A stretch of DNA of 64,000 bases, taken from assembly GCF_008698235.1 (NCBI RefSeq), contig NZ_PEBH01000002.1:124001-188000 (forward strand), given 5' to 3'. A program made the position numbers and the translations under genes. Each line of letters begins with the position of its first letter. The stretch's first letter is position 1. Origin of the DNA: Bifidobacterium rousetti (lineage in GTDB: Bacteria > Actinomycetota > Actinomycetes > Actinomycetales > Bifidobacteriaceae). A model generated the notes under the pieces. That model ran no database searches, was not told the DNA's origin, and saw nothing but the letters and a program-made list of their open reading frames with translations. Positions 16,897 to 29,442 of this stretch are shown in pieces.

Positions 16897-18696
16897 TCAG
16901 TCCTGATCCTCGTCCGGGTCGTAGTCGACGCCGGTCTCGGCGCGCTGCTCGGCCGAGATCGGGGCCGGGGCGCCGGTCAGCGGGTCACGGCCGCCACCGG
17001 CCTTCGGGAAGGCGATGACGTCGCGGATCGAGTCGGCGCCGGCGAGGATCGACACGGTGCGATCCCAGCCGAGGGCGATGCCCGCGTGCGGCGGCGCACC
17101 GTACTTGAAGGCGTCGAGCAGGAAGCCGAACTTCTCCTTGGCCTCCTCGGAGCCGATGCCGAGGACGTTCAAGACGCGGTCCTGGATGTCGTCGCGGTGG
17201 ATACGCACGGAGCCGCCGCCCATCTCCTCGCCGTTGCAGACGATGTCGTAGGAGTCGGACATGGCGTGCTCGGGATCCTTGTCGAACGTGTCGATCCAGT
17301 CCTTGCTCGGCATCGTGAACGGGTGGTGCATGGAGGTCCACTTGGAGTGGCCGACCGCCACGTCGTCGTCGTCCGGATCGTCGGTCGGCTTGAACAGCGG
17401 GAAGTCGACGACCCAGGTGAACGCGAACTTCTTCGGGTCGAGCAGGCCCTCGCGACGGGCGAGCTCGACGCGCACGGCGCCCAGCAGCAGCTGGGAGGAT
17501 TCGCGCGATCCGGCGGCGAAGAACACGGCGTCGCCGTTCTCGGCGCCGACGGCCTCCTTGAGGCCGTTGCGTTCCTCATCGGACAGGTTCTTGGCGACGG
17601 GGCCCTTGAGCTCGCCGTCCTCGGCGAAGGACACGTACGCCAGTCCCTTGGCGCCGCGCTGCTTGGCCCACTCCTGCCATGCGTCGAACTGGCGACGCGG
17701 CGTGGAAGCGCCGCCCTTGAACAGGACCGCGCCCACGTACGGGGCCTGGAACACGCGGAACGGCGTGTTCTTGAAGTAGTCGGTGAGCTCGACGAGCGGG
17801 TTGCCGAAGCGCAGGTCCGGCTTGTCGGAGCCGTACTTGTCCATCGCGTCCTGCCAGGTGATGCGCGGCAGCGGCAGGGTGACCTCGTAGCCGGCGGACT
17901 TCCAGATCGCGGCGATGACCTTCTCGGCCATGGCCATGACGTCCTCCTGATCGACGAACGCCATCTCCATGTCCAGCTGGGTGAACTCGGGCTGGCGGTC
18001 GGCGCGGAAGTCCTCGTCACGGTAGCAGCGGGCCAGCTGGTAGTAGCGCTCGACGCCGGAGACCATGAGCAGCTGCTTCAGCAGCTGCGGGGACTGCGGC
18101 AGGGCGTACCAGGAGCCGGGCACGAGGCGGGCCGGCACGACGAAGTCGCGGGCGCCCTCCGGGGTGGACTTGATGAAGGTCGGGGTCTCGACCTCAGTGA
18201 AGTCCATCTCCTCAAGCGCGTGGCGCGCGGCCTTGGTCATGTCGGAGCGCAGCTTCAGGTTGTGCTGCATGGACGGGCGGCGCAGGTCGAGGTAGCGGTA
18301 CTTCAGACGCACGTCCTCGCCGGGCAGCTTGTTCTCGGACTCGTTCTCGAGAGCGGTGGACACCTGGAACGGCAGCGCGTCGGCCTTGGCGAGGATCTCG
18401 ATGTTCTCGGCCACGACCTCGATCTTGCCGGTGGCGAGGTGGGTGTTCTCGTTGCCGTCCGGGCGCAGGCGGACCTCGCCGGTGACGCGGATGACGAACT
18501 CGCTCCTGAGCGGGCGGGCCACCTCCTCGTCGTAGATGACGACCTGCACGAGACCGGTGGAGTCACGCAGGTCGATGAAGGCGACGCCGCCGTGGTCGCG
18601 GCGACGGTCGACCCAACCGGCGAGGGTGACCTTCTGACCGACCAGGGCCTCGGTGACCTCGGTGGCATGATGTGTTCTGTAAGCCGTCTGGCTCAT
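16897..18696 (-). CDS. aspS: Aspartyl-tRNA synthetase
   Basis: 599 residues, the usual bacterial length, from the ATG at 18696 with AGAGGAAGC upstream. Domains in order: N-terminal OB-fold anticodon-binding domain ([15 protein letters not shown]), class II catalytic core with motif 2 ([30 protein letters not shown]), the bacterial GAD insertion (~residues 300-420) and motif 3 ([15 protein letters not shown]). It charges tRNA(Asp) with aspartate in the cytoplasm. It follows hisS in the same direction, an arrangement common in bacteria, with 89 bp between. Confidence 0.96.
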   Translation of the reverse strand: MSQTAYRTHHATEVTEALVGQKVTLAGWVDRRRDHGGVAFIDLRDSTGLVQVVIYDEEVARPLRSEFVIRVTGEVRLRPDGNENTHLATGKIEVVAENIEILAKADALPFQVSTALENESENKLPGEDVRLKYRYLDLRRPSMQHNLKLRSDMTKAARHALEEMDFTEVETPTFIKSTPEGARDFVVPARLVPGSWYALPQSPQLLKQLLMVSGVERYYQLARCYRDEDFRADRQPEFTQLDMEMAFVDQEDVMAMAEKVIAAIWKSAGYEVTLPLPRITWQDAMDKYGSDKPDLRFGNPLVELTDYFKNTPFRVFQAPYVGAVLFKGGASTPRRQFDAWQEWAKQRGAKGLAYVSFAEDGELKGPVAKNLSDEERNGLKEAVGAENGDAVFFAAGSRESSQLLLGAVRVELARREGLLDPKKFAFTWVVDFPLFKPTDDPDDDDVAVGHSKWTSMHHPFTMPSKDWIDTFDKDPEHAMSDSYDIVCNGEEMGGGSVRIHRDDIQDRVLNVLGIGSEEAKEKFGFLLDAFKYGAPPHAGIALGWDRTVSILAGADSIRDVIAFPKAGGGRDPLTGAPAPISAEQRAETGVDYDPDEDQD

Positions 18697-18785
18697 GCTT
18701 CCTCTTTCAGTGATGCAGTTTCCAATGATCACAACGTTGGTCTTCCGGCAGCACGCACGCGCGCATCGCGCGGGCACCCGGAAAA

Positions 18786-20165
18786 TCAGCCAATGACAAC
18801 GGTTTGCCGGGCATTAACAGTATCCGGCTCCCACGACGTGGCGTCGGCCGGGGACTGGTCGCCGGTGACGATGTTCTTGACCTCGTCACCTTCGCCCTCC
18901 TGACCAGGGAACCACACGTAGGGGATGCCAAGCTTGTCGGCGTACTTGATCTGCTTGCCGAGCTTGGCGGCGGTGGGTGCCACGTCGGCGGCGATGCCGC
19001 GGGAGCGCAGGGCGGCGGCGATCCGGTTGGAGCCGGCGCGGTCCTCCTCGTTCCACACGGCGACCAGCACGCTGGCCGGGGAGACTCGGCTGGCGTGCGC
19101 GCCCGCGGTGTGCAGCATGTAGCTCACGAGTCGGCTCAGTCCGATGGACAGGCCGACGCCCGGGTACTTGCGGTTGCCCTGAGAGGCGAGGTTGTCATAA
19201 CGACCGCCGGAGCAGATGGAGCCGAGCGACGCGGCGCCATCGAGGAACGTCTCGTAGACCGAGCCGGTGTAGTAGTCGAGTCCGCGGGCGATCTTCAGAT
19301 CGGCGATCACCGAGCCGGGGCGGATCGCGGCGGCCTCGTCGACGATCATCGCCAGCGTGTCGAGGCCCTCGCGGGCCAGCGTGTACGCCTCGGAGTCGGT
19401 CGCGATGCCGTGCGCCGCGCACAGGACGTCGAACCGGGAGGCGAGCTCGGCGCCGTCGGCGGCGGTGAGCCCCGCCAGCTCGAGGCACGCGGCGGCCTGC
19501 GCCTCATCGGCGCCGCAGTTCTCGACAAGCAGACGCGACACCTCGTCGGCGCCGATCTTGTCGAGCTTGTCGATCTCGCGCAGCACGCCCTCGATGTCCG
19601 TCAGGCCGAGTCCGCGGTAGAAGCCCTCGGACAGCTTGCGGTTGTTCGCGTGCACGGTCGCCTTGGGCAGGCCGAACTCGCGTAGGCGCTCCAGGGCGGA
19701 GACCATGACCAGCGGCAGCTCGACCTCGTAGTGGTCGGGCAGCTCGCCGGCGCCGATCACGTCGATATCGGCCTGGACGAACTCGCGGAAACGGCCCTCC
19801 TGCGGGCGCTCGCCACGCCAGACCTTCTGGATCTGCCACCGCTTGAACGGGAACGCCAGCTGGCCCGAGTGCTCGACCACGTACCGGCTGAGCGGCACGG
19901 TCAGGTCGAAGTGCAGGCCGAGCCGATCCTCGATCGGGGTGTCGGACTCGTGCCCGACCTCCTGCAGGCGGGACAGCAGGTAGATCTCCTTGCTGGTCTC
20001 GCCCTTCTTCAACAGCGAGGCACCGGTTTCGACGGCACGAGTCTCGATGCCGAGGAAGCCGTTGAGCTCGAAAACTTCACGGAGCGTGTCGATGACACGC
20101 TGCTCCACAACGCGTTCAGAGGGGAGCCACTCTGGAAATCCTGATATTGATGCGCCTTTAGCCAC
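18786..20165 (-). CDS. hisS: Histidyl-tRNA synthetase
   Basis: 459 residues from the GTG at 20165 ([13 protein letters not shown]), the start I remember for bifidobacterial HisS. Class II motifs: motif 2 as [16 protein letters not shown] followed by [13 protein letters not shown], the histidine-specific [18 protein letters not shown], and motif 3 [16 protein letters not shown]. The C-terminal anticodon-binding domain covers the last ~100 residues. It charges tRNA(His). An ATG at 20216 is in frame but lies upstream of a -10-like TATATT, so the GTG is preferred. No ribosome binding site is present, which fits a leaderless mRNA. Confidence 0.94.
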   Translation of the reverse strand: MAKGASISGFPEWLPSERVVEQRVIDTLREVFELNGFLGIETRAVETGASLLKKGETSKEIYLLSRLQEVGHESDTPIEDRLGLHFDLTVPLSRYVVEHSGQLAFPFKRWQIQKVWRGERPQEGRFREFVQADIDVIGAGELPDHYEVELPLVMVSALERLREFGLPKATVHANNRKLSEGFYRGLGLTDIEGVLREIDKLDKIGADEVSRLLVENCGADEAQAAACLELAGLTAADGAELASRFDVLCAAHGIATDSEAYTLAREGLDTLAMIVDEAAAIRPGSVIADLKIARGLDYYTGSVYETFLDGAASLGSICSGGRYDNLASQGNRKYPGVGLSIGLSRLVSYMLHTAGAHASRVSPASVLVAVWNEEDRAGSNRIAAALRSRGIAADVAPTAAKLGKQIKYADKLGIPYVWFPGQEGEGDEVKNIVTGDQSPADATSWEPDTVNARQTVVIG

Positions 20166-20171
20166 GAAATC

Positions 20172-20177
20172 AATATA
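20172..20177 (-). promoter_or_regulatory. -10 element of hisS, implying a leaderless mRNA
   Basis: On the minus strand TATATT (within TATTATATTG) ends 6 nt before the hisS GTG. TTGACG lies upstream, but at 14 bp it is too close for a normal -35. With no SD present, initiation directly at a 5'-terminal GTG is the simplest reading. Confidence 0.4.
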
Positions 20178-20265
20178 ATAGGTGAGGGTTGCGTCAACGT
20201 TGTGGAATTTCTCCATAACGCAGGGGCGCACACCGCACATACTTCCAAGCTGTAAGGAGCTGGCC

Positions 20266-21684
20266 ATGGCCGACGAAAACGCCACCGAACCCGTGAACAC
20301 CACCGAGACGACCGAGCAGGCAGTGAAGCCTGCGGTTCCCAAGCCGAGCGCCATGCCGAAACCGCATGCGCCCTCCCCGGCCGCCTTCGCGAAGAAGGCT
20401 CCGGCGGCACACGTCGCCGCCCCCTCCCCCGCGGGGTTCTCCGAGTCCGACATCAAGCAGGCCGAGGCGTTCGGCCGCGTGGACGACGAGGGCAAGGTGT
20501 TCGTCAAGGAGGGCGAGACCGAACGCGAGGTCGGCCAGTTCCCGGACGTCTCCAAGGAGGAGGCGCTGGCGCTGTACGCCCGCCGCTATCTGGACCTCAA
20601 AGCGAAACTCGACACGCTCGACGCCCGTCTGAAGTCGCGCAGCATCAAGCCGCGCGAGATCGACGACTCGCTCAAGATGCTCGGCGAGGAGACCGAATCC
20701 CCTGCCGTCGTGGGCGACATCGCCGCGCTGAAGGCGCAGTTCGAGGCCCTCGCCGCCGCGGGCGCCGCGAAGAAGACCGAAATCGCCGAGGCGCGCAAGG
20801 CCGCCATGGCCAAGGCCATCGAGGGTCGCACCGCGATCGTCGAGAAGGCCGAGGCGCTGGCCGCCTCGCTGGGCGACAACACGAACTGGCGTTCCACCGC
20901 CGACAAGTTCCGCGCCCTGTTCGACGAGTGGCAGGCGCATCAGCGCAACAACGTGCGCATCGACAAGAAGGACGCCGACGAGCTGTGGAAGCGTTTCTCC
21001 GCCGCCCGCACCACCTTCAACCAGGGCCGTCGCAAGTGGGCGCAGGCCCGCGACAACGAGCGCAAGGAGGCCCGCACCGTCAAGGAGGAGATCATCAAGG
21101 AGGCGAACGAGCTCAAGGACTCGACCGCCTGGGGTGAGACCTCCCACCGCTTCAACGAGCTGATGGACCGCTGGAAGCAGGCGGGCCGCGCCGGCCGCAA
21201 CGAGGATGACGCCCTGTGGGCGCAGTTCCGCGAGGCCGCCGACGCGTTCTTCAACGCCCGTCAGGCCGACCGCGACCAGATCTCCGCCGATGAGAAGCAG
21301 AACCTCGCCGCCAAGGAGGAGCTGCTTGTCAAGGCCGAGGCGCTGGTCCCGGTCGCCGACGAGAAGGCCGCCAAGCACGCCCGTCAGGAGCTGGCCAAGA
21401 TCCAGGAGGAGTGGGATCAGATCGGCTACGTGCCGCGCGACGACATGCGCCGCATCGAGGGCCGTCTGGACGCCGTCGACAAGCAGATCAAGGCCGTCGA
21501 GGACGCCGCCTGGAAGCAGTCCGACCCGGAGGCCGACGCCCGCAAGTCCAGCTTCGAGGAGCAGCTCAACGCGCAGCTGGCCGAGCTCGACGAGAAGATC
21601 GCCGCCGAGTCCGACCCGAAGAAGAAGGCCAAGCTCGAGGCTGAGAAGGCCACCAAGGAGCAGTGGCTCAACGCGGTGAAGTGA
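20266..21684 (+). CDS. DUF349 domain-containing coiled-coil protein
   Basis: 472 residues from the ATG at 20266, which has AAGGAG upstream. The first ~75 residues are Ala/Pro/Lys-rich and disordered. The rest has at least three DUF349 helical repeats, seen from the recurring W-x-x-x-(A/S)-x-x-F/W pattern in NWRSTADKFRALFDEWQ, AWGETSHRFNELMDRWKQAG and the region around QEEWDQIGYVPRDD. The C-terminus is a charged coiled coil. The family is common in actinobacteria; no biochemical activity is assigned to it here. It diverges from hisS, sharing a 100-bp promoter region, and ends at a strong terminator. Confidence 0.85.
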   Translation: MADENATEPVNTTETTEQAVKPAVPKPSAMPKPHAPSPAAFAKKAPAAHVAAPSPAGFSESDIKQAEAFGRVDDEGKVFVKEGETEREVGQFPDVSKEEALALYARRYLDLKAKLDTLDARLKSRSIKPREIDDSLKMLGEETESPAVVGDIAALKAQFEALAAAGAAKKTEIAEARKAAMAKAIEGRTAIVEKAEALAASLGDNTNWRSTADKFRALFDEWQAHQRNNVRIDKKDADELWKRFSAARTTFNQGRRKWAQARDNERKEARTVKEEIIKEANELKDSTAWGETSHRFNELMDRWKQAGRAGRNEDDALWAQFREAADAFFNARQADRDQISADEKQNLAAKEELLVKAEALVPVADEKAAKHARQELAKIQEEWDQIGYVPRDDMRRIEGRLDAVDKQIKAVEDAAWKQSDPEADARKSSFEEQLNAQLAELDEKIAAESDPKKKAKLEAEKATKEQWLNAVK

Positions 21685-21719
21685 TCGCCGTCGATCGGCT
21701 GATCGGTTGACACTGACGA

Positions 21720-21752
21720 AAGGCCCTGACCATCACGTATGGTCAGGGCCTT
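21720..21752 (+). terminator. Rho-independent terminator after the DUF349 gene
   Basis: A 14-bp perfect stem (AAGGCCCTGACCAT at 21720-21733, paired with 21739-21752) around a CACGT loop, followed by TTTT. It begins 36 bp after the stop. The stem ends in AA on the other strand, so it may also serve the convergent 5'-nucleotidase gene. Confidence 0.85.
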
Positions 21753-21824
21753 TTAGCGTCCCCGAGAACAGGACCCCGGAAATTCGCCATCGGTTTTGGA
21801 CTACCCAGGGGGACCGCGATGGCG

Positions 21825-23615
21825 TCACACCAGCACGGTGCCGGTGACGGGGGCGGCGAACCCGACCTTCGGGTTCCGGCCGAGGTAGTCGACGAGCGCC
21901 TGCCCGTAGCCCTTGTCGAGCTCCTGATAGTCCGCGCCGGAGCGGAAGGCGGTGTAGCGGTCCCCGCCCTGCAGCAGGAAGGAGTTGGAGGCGACGATCA
22001 CCGGATCGTCGTCGTCGATGATCCGCCCGTCGACTTTGAGATCGACGATCGACACGCCGCCGGCGTCCTCGGCGCTCTCCCCCGGCACGAGCGGCGCCTT
22101 GCCGTCGGACGTGTACCGGTAGGAGACGTTGGACGACACGCCGAGGCGGGAGACGACGAGCCTGCCGGCCTTGCCTCGCCACTGCTGGGCGAGCACGGCC
22201 TTGAGCTGACGTCCGGTGAGCACGCGCTTGGCGACCTTGAACTGCAGCGCCATCATGCTGTCGACCTCGCGCAGGGTGATCCTGCCGTCGCCGTTCAGAT
22301 CGAGGTTATCGGTGCGCAGGCTGCCGTCGTTGGAGAAGCCGACCACGGGGATGCGGTCGCCCGCGTAGAAGGCGCGGCGCACGGCGTCGCGTTCGGCGTC
22401 GGCGACCAGCATGCCCAGCGCGCTTTCGGTGCCGCGCGACGCCACCTTGCCGAAGTACGCGCCCTTGGCGACGGTGCCGACCACGCGTTCGCCGACCCGG
22501 TCGGCGCGTGCGGCGGCGGCCCGGTAGATGCCGTCCGTCCGCCTGACGATGGGCGCGGTGTCGTCGGCGCCGGCCGACCGCCACGCCGCCTGCCCGACAC
22601 GCGGGCCGCCGAGGCCGGCCAGATCGTAGACGCCCTTCGCGTTGCCGGTTTCGGTCATGCCGTTGCCGAGGTCCACGTCGCGCACGTCGACCTTCGCGTG
22701 CCGGCCCGAGCCTGTGATGACCAGATCCTGCACGGCCATCTGCCTGCCGAACGATCCGGCCTCGATCACCGGGGCTCCGGCGGCCGTGCGCCCGCGCTTG
22801 ATCGCGTGGCTGTGCCCGGTGTAGACGACGTCCACGTTGCGGTCGATCGCCTGATCCGGCTCCCGCGACTCGGCCGCGGTCGCGTCGGCGTGCAGGAGCG
22901 CGACGACCGCGTCGGCCTCGCCGTTGGACTCGTCGCCGTCGCTCAGCCGGTCCGCGACGCGGTTGATCGCGTGCACGGCGTCCTCGCCCAGATCGGCGTC
23001 GCGGGTGATCTGGGGCGTCGCCACAGCGCCGAGCGCGTCGGTCAGCGCGCCGACGAACGCGATCCGCTTGCCGTTGACCTTGCGGATCACATAGTCCTTC
23101 ACATGGCTCAGCCTGCCGCCCTCGGCCTTGTTGGCGGCGGACACGTTGGCGCACAGCCAGTCGATGCCGTTGGCCGGGTCCGCGATGCGGTCGTTGAAGT
23201 CCTTGACGCCGCGGTCGAGCTCGTGGTTGCCCATCGCGGAGATGGCGAGCCCCCACGCGCGGGCCATCTCAAGGGTCGGGCGATCCTTCTCGAACGCGGA
23301 CTCGTAGGGGCTGCCGCCGACGAGATCGCCCGCGGAGACCGGCACCATGTTGCCGGGGTTGTGCGCGCCGGCGAGCGCGAAGGCGGAGGCGTTGTCCTCG
23401 CCGCGTTCGACGTGTCCGTGGAAATCGGTGATGTCGGCGATGGTGACGGTGCGCGTGTCGTCCGCGCCGGTGCCGGAGAAGGGCACTGCACCCGGGTTCG
23501 TCGCCGAGGCGTTGGGCACCGCGAACGCGGCGACGACCATGGCGATCATGACTGCGATGGCGACCCCCGGTCGCCTGCCGGCCATCGTGCGCCGGCCCAA
23601 CTTCATCCTGCTCAC
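21825..23615 (-). CDS. Secreted 5'-nucleotidase/metallophosphoesterase with an EF-hand-like loop
   Basis: 596 residues; GTG 23615 or ATG 23606 could be the start. A signal peptide (GVAIAVMIAMVVAAFAV) is followed by a calcineurin-type metallophosphatase domain with DFHGH, GNHELD and GHSH. The C-terminal 5'-nucleotidase domain is present, with the catalytic-type SNDGSLRTD in place of the usual N-x-GG-x-R. Directly after it comes DLNGDGRITLRE, which has the spacing of a calcium-binding EF-hand/dockerin loop and fits where family members have a G-x-I-T segment. It would release phosphate from nucleotides outside the cell. No LPxTG or C-terminal membrane anchor is visible. It diverges from the TPP-enzyme gene. 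Confidence 0.86.
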   Translation of the reverse strand: MSRMKLGRRTMAGRRPGVAIAVMIAMVVAAFAVPNASATNPGAVPFSGTGADDTRTVTIADITDFHGHVERGEDNASAFALAGAHNPGNMVPVSAGDLVGGSPYESAFEKDRPTLEMARAWGLAISAMGNHELDRGVKDFNDRIADPANGIDWLCANVSAANKAEGGRLSHVKDYVIRKVNGKRIAFVGALTDALGAVATPQITRDADLGEDAVHAINRVADRLSDGDESNGEADAVVALLHADATAAESREPDQAIDRNVDVVYTGHSHAIKRGRTAAGAPVIEAGSFGRQMAVQDLVITGSGRHAKVDVRDVDLGNGMTETGNAKGVYDLAGLGGPRVGQAAWRSAGADDTAPIVRRTDGIYRAAAARADRVGERVVGTVAKGAYFGKVASRGTESALGMLVADAERDAVRRAFYAGDRIPVVGFSNDGSLRTDNLDLNGDGRITLREVDSMMALQFKVAKRVLTGRQLKAVLAQQWRGKAGRLVVSRLGVSSNVSYRYTSDGKAPLVPGESAEDAGGVSIVDLKVDGRIIDDDDPVIVASNSFLLQGGDRYTAFRSGADYQELDKGYGQALVDYLGRNPKVGFAAPVTGTVLV

Positions 23616-23749
23616 GCCTTCACGCTATGCCCGCAGGTTGAACGCACACGGTGCCGTCATCGACATGAAGATGAACTTACGCCTACGCGTCGGTATGCGG
23701 GTATGCGGGATACACGAGGACGTAACATTGCCCGCTTAGATTCCACCTC

Positions 23750-25492
23750 ATGAGTCACACAGCAAACGCAACGTCCCGGCAACGCGCACAGGACACGCCG
23801 AACACACCTGCGGCGAAGCCGCCACAGCCGCATGTCCGCACGGTCGCGGACCTGTTCGTCGAATGTCTCGTCAACGAGGGCGTGGAGACGATGTACGGCA
23901 TCCCCGGCGAGGAGAACATCCCGCTGATGGAGGCGATCGCGCGCGACGGGCGCATCCGCTTCATCCTGACGCGCCACGAGCAGGGCGCCGGCTTCATGGC
24001 GGCCACGCAGGGGCATCTGACCGGCAAACCGGGCGTGTGCCTGGCGACGCTCGGCCCGGGCGCGCTGAACCTGACGCTGCCGGTCGCGCAGGCGAACGCG
24101 AGCACCGTGCCGCTGGTCGCGATCTGCGCGCAGGGCAATGTGACGCGCCTGTACAAGGAGTCGCACCAGATCATCGATCTGGTCTCCGTGTTCCGCCCGC
24201 TCACCCAGTGGACGTCGATGGTGATGGAGCCGGCGTCGGTGCCGGAGATGGTGCGCAAGGCGTTCTCGATCGCCCAGCGCAACCGTCCGGGCGCGACCTG
24301 CCTGATCCTGCCCGAGGATGTGGCCGAGATGCCGGCGCCCGTCGACGCGCATCCGCTGCCGCTGCCCGAACGCATGGAGTTCGCGCCGACGACGGGCACG
24401 ATCCGCAAGGCGGTCGACATCATCCGCTCCGCGAGGCACCCGATCATCCTCGCGGGCAACGGCGTGGCGCGCGGGCACGCCGAGAACCGGCTGCTGGAGC
24501 TGGCGGAGCAGCTCAACGTGCCGGTCGCCACGACGTTCGAGGGCAAGGGCGTGATCTCGGACCGCATCCCGCTGGCGCTCGGCGTGGTGGGCTTCATGCG
24601 GCACGACTACGAGAACTTCGCGTTCGACGAGTCGGACCTCATCATCGCGGTCGGCTTCTCGATCCAGCAGTTCGATCCGAGGAAGATCAACCCGAACGAC
24701 GACAAGACGATCATCCACATCAACACGTTCATCGAGGACACGGACGCGCACTATTCGACGGCGCTGAACATCATGGGCGACATCGACGCGACGCTCGAGG
24801 CGCTGATCGGCGCGCTCAAGCTGGAACGCGTCTCGTTCGGTGTGTCGCATCCGAGGATCCACGAGCTGCTCACGGACGAGTACGACGCGTATCTGGACGA
24901 CGACTCGTTCCCGATGAAGCCGCAGCGCATCGTCGCGGACACGCGCCGCGCGATGGAGACGGACACCGACATCGCGCTGGTCGACACGGGCGCGCTGAAG
25001 ATGTGGATGGCCCGTCTCTACCCCACCTACTATTCGAACACCTGCGTGATCGACAACTCCCTGTCGACGATGGCGTGGACGCTGCCGGGCGCGGTGTCCG
25101 CCTCGCTGGAGCATCCGGGTCGTCCGGTGCTCGCGGTGATGGGCGACGGCTCGTTCATGATGAACGTGCAGGAGATCGAGACCGCGGTGCGTGTGGGCGC
25201 CCGCATCGTGATCCTCGTGTGGGTGGACGAGGCGTACGGCCTGATCAAGTGGAAGATGGACCTGCACGACGGCTCGCACGAGTACGTGGACTTCAACAAC
25301 CCGGACGTGGTGGCGCTCGGCATGAGCTTCGGCGCGAAGGGGCATCTCATCGAGTCCGCCGACGAGCTCTACCCCACCCTGCGCTCGGCGTTGCGCTCCG
25401 GCTCGGGCATCGACATCATCGCCTGCCCGGTCGACTACTCGGAGAACATGAAGCTCATCGACAAGCTCGGCGAGGTCGACTTCAGCGGCTGA
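23750..25492 (+). CDS. Thiamine-pyrophosphate-dependent enzyme, acetolactate synthase-like
   Basis: 580 residues. The TPP fold is complete: catalytic Glu in TRHEQGAGFMA (N-terminal Pyr domain), central FAD/dihydrouracil-type domain, and C-terminal TPP-binding motif MGDGSFMMNVQEIETA. The closest match by eye is the catabolic acetolactate synthase (AlsS) type, which joins two pyruvates. No regulatory small subunit gene follows, which also points to AlsS rather than IlvB. Oxidases and other TPP enzymes of this superfamily cannot be excluded. The first ~28 residues are Pro/Ala/Thr-rich and could be over-extended. The ATG has no ribosome binding site; TAGATT ends 7 nt upstream. Confidence 0.8.
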   Translation: MSHTANATSRQRAQDTPNTPAAKPPQPHVRTVADLFVECLVNEGVETMYGIPGEENIPLMEAIARDGRIRFILTRHEQGAGFMAATQGHLTGKPGVCLATLGPGALNLTLPVAQANASTVPLVAICAQGNVTRLYKESHQIIDLVSVFRPLTQWTSMVMEPASVPEMVRKAFSIAQRNRPGATCLILPEDVAEMPAPVDAHPLPLPERMEFAPTTGTIRKAVDIIRSARHPIILAGNGVARGHAENRLLELAEQLNVPVATTFEGKGVISDRIPLALGVVGFMRHDYENFAFDESDLIIAVGFSIQQFDPRKINPNDDKTIIHINTFIEDTDAHYSTALNIMGDIDATLEALIGALKLERVSFGVSHPRIHELLTDEYDAYLDDDSFPMKPQRIVADTRRAMETDTDIALVDTGALKMWMARLYPTYYSNTCVIDNSLSTMAWTLPGAVSASLEHPGRPVLAVMGDGSFMMNVQEIETAVRVGARIVILVWVDEAYGLIKWKMDLHDGSHEYVDFNNPDVVALGMSFGAKGHLIESADELYPTLRSALRSGSGIDIIACPVDYSENMKLIDKLGEVDFSG

Positions 25493-25525
25493 GCGACGGA
25501 GTCGACTGAAAGGTTCCGAAACGAC

Positions 25526-25561
25526 ATGAGGTCCCTGATTCCGAAGAATCAGGGACCTCAT
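25526..25561. terminator. Bidirectional terminator hairpin between convergent genes
   Basis: A perfect 16-bp stem (25526-25541 with 25546-25561) and a CGAA tetraloop lie 33 bp after the TPP-enzyme stop and 16 bp after the clpC stop. No U run follows on either strand, so termination may depend on the stem alone or on Rho. Confidence 0.7.
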
Positions 25562-25577
25562 CGGTTATCTGGAAGCG

Positions 25578-28175
<2,598 letters not shown>

Positions 28176-28340
28176 ACTTGTCCTTCCTCAATTGACACTG
28201 TGCTTCACTCTAGCGATTCGCGGTGACGTTTGGCGACTTTCCGCCCATATTCCGCTCAAAACGTATCCGGGAACGTTATGCTTGAGGTAGCCGGAGGTAT
28301 CAGGCATGGTTTCCCAGGCCACAAATTAAGGAGGCATATG

Positions 28341-29306
28341 ATGACCGGACAGCAGTTTGACGCCGACATCGTGGTCGGGGTCGACGGCTCCGACGAATCG
28401 TTCGCGGCGTTGAAGTGGGCGATGCGCGAGGCGGCCCTGACCGGGCAGACGATCAACGCGGTGTTCGGTTGGACGCATTCGTGGGACATGGGCTCCGAAC
28501 CGGACAGCGAGGAGGCGTGGGCCCAGATGCGCCACGACATCGCCGTCCAGTTGCGCCAGTGGGTGGACAAGGCGTCGGAAGGCATCGATTTCGATCCCGA
28601 GCATCTGAAGCTCACGTCGGTGAAGGCGTCGGGCACGTCCGCGCTGCTGCAGATCGGCAAGAACTCGCAGCAGATCGTGGTCGGACGCCGTTCGCTGGGG
28701 CGCGTGGCCCGCTGGTTCATGGGCTCCCTGTCCGCTTCGCTCGCCGAGGAGGCGGAGGTGCCGGTGACGGTGGTGCGCATCGCGGGCAGCGAGGACGAGA
28801 CCGTGACCGACGACATCGCCAACGCCCTGACGCCGGTCGACGAGAAGGTGCATTACGTGCCCAGCGAGGGCGTGGTCGAGGAGTCCCGCCGTCCGGTCGT
28901 GGTCGGCGTGGACGGTTCCGAGACCTCGCGGCGCGCGTTGGACTTCGCGATGCACGAGGCGATGATCCACGATGCGCCGCTGCATGTGCTGTTCTGCTGG
29001 CAGCTGCGCGATCTGGGCGTGATCGAGGGCTACGAGAACTCGGTGGCCCCGATCGAGGTGGGCCAGCGCCGCGCCGAGGAGCTGCTCTCGGGGCTTCTGG
29101 CCGACACCGCGGTGCCGGAGGGGCTCGCCGTCAAGGCGCACGCGTTCCACATCCCCGCCTCGAAGGGCCTGATCGCCGCGTCCCGCTACGCGAGCCATCT
29201 GGTGGTCGGCTCGCGTGGTTTGAGCGGCCTCGACGCGCACTTCCTCGGCTCGGTCTCGAAGCAGATCGTCAACTTCGCCGAGTCGACGATCACCGTCGTC
29301 CACTGA
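28341..29306 (+). CDS. Tandem universal stress protein (UspA family)
   Basis: 321 residues from the ATG at 28341, which is 6 nt after AAGGAGG; the ATG at 28338 is also possible. Two UspA domains: the first with DIVVGVDGSDESFAAL and a short GRRSLGRVARWFMGS loop, the second with PVVVGVDGSETSRRAL and VVGSRGLSGLDAHFLGSVSKQI. The G-2x-G-9x-G-S/T ATP-binding pattern is present in the second domain and reasonably conserved in the first. Tandem Usp proteins are common in actinobacteria and bind ATP; the cellular role is stress adaptation. It is monocistronic and diverges from clpC, with about 165 bp between. Confidence 0.88.
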   Translation: MTGQQFDADIVVGVDGSDESFAALKWAMREAALTGQTINAVFGWTHSWDMGSEPDSEEAWAQMRHDIAVQLRQWVDKASEGIDFDPEHLKLTSVKASGTSALLQIGKNSQQIVVGRRSLGRVARWFMGSLSASLAEEAEVPVTVVRIAGSEDETVTDDIANALTPVDEKVHYVPSEGVVEESRRPVVVGVDGSETSRRALDFAMHEAMIHDAPLHVLFCWQLRDLGVIEGYENSVAPIEVGQRRAEELLSGLLADTAVPEGLAVKAHAFHIPASKGLIAASRYASHLVVGSRGLSGLDAHFLGSVSKQIVNFAESTITVVH

Positions 29307-29326
29307 TCTTCCGCGGATTTGAGCGC

Positions 29327-29378
29327 ATATGAGTGATCCCCCACCCGTGGGTTTCCACGGATGGGGGATCACTCATAT
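29327..29378. terminator. Bidirectional terminator between the Usp gene and pyk
   Basis: A perfect 17-bp outer stem (29327-29343 with 29362-29378) encloses an inner stem CCGTGG/CCACGG with a GTTT loop, giving one long hairpin. It starts 21 bp after the Usp stop and ends 65 bp before the pyk stop. No strong U tract follows. Confidence 0.75.
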
Positions 29379-29442
29379 CGGACCGTCAGTCCGCGACCGC
29401 CCGGACCGCGGTCAACCCGCGGTCGGCGGCACGGCGAATCAA

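Noticed and set aside
28176..28260. ClgR-type operator upstream of clpC
   Set aside because: Only loose TCGC and GGCGA half-sites with wrong spacing are present.
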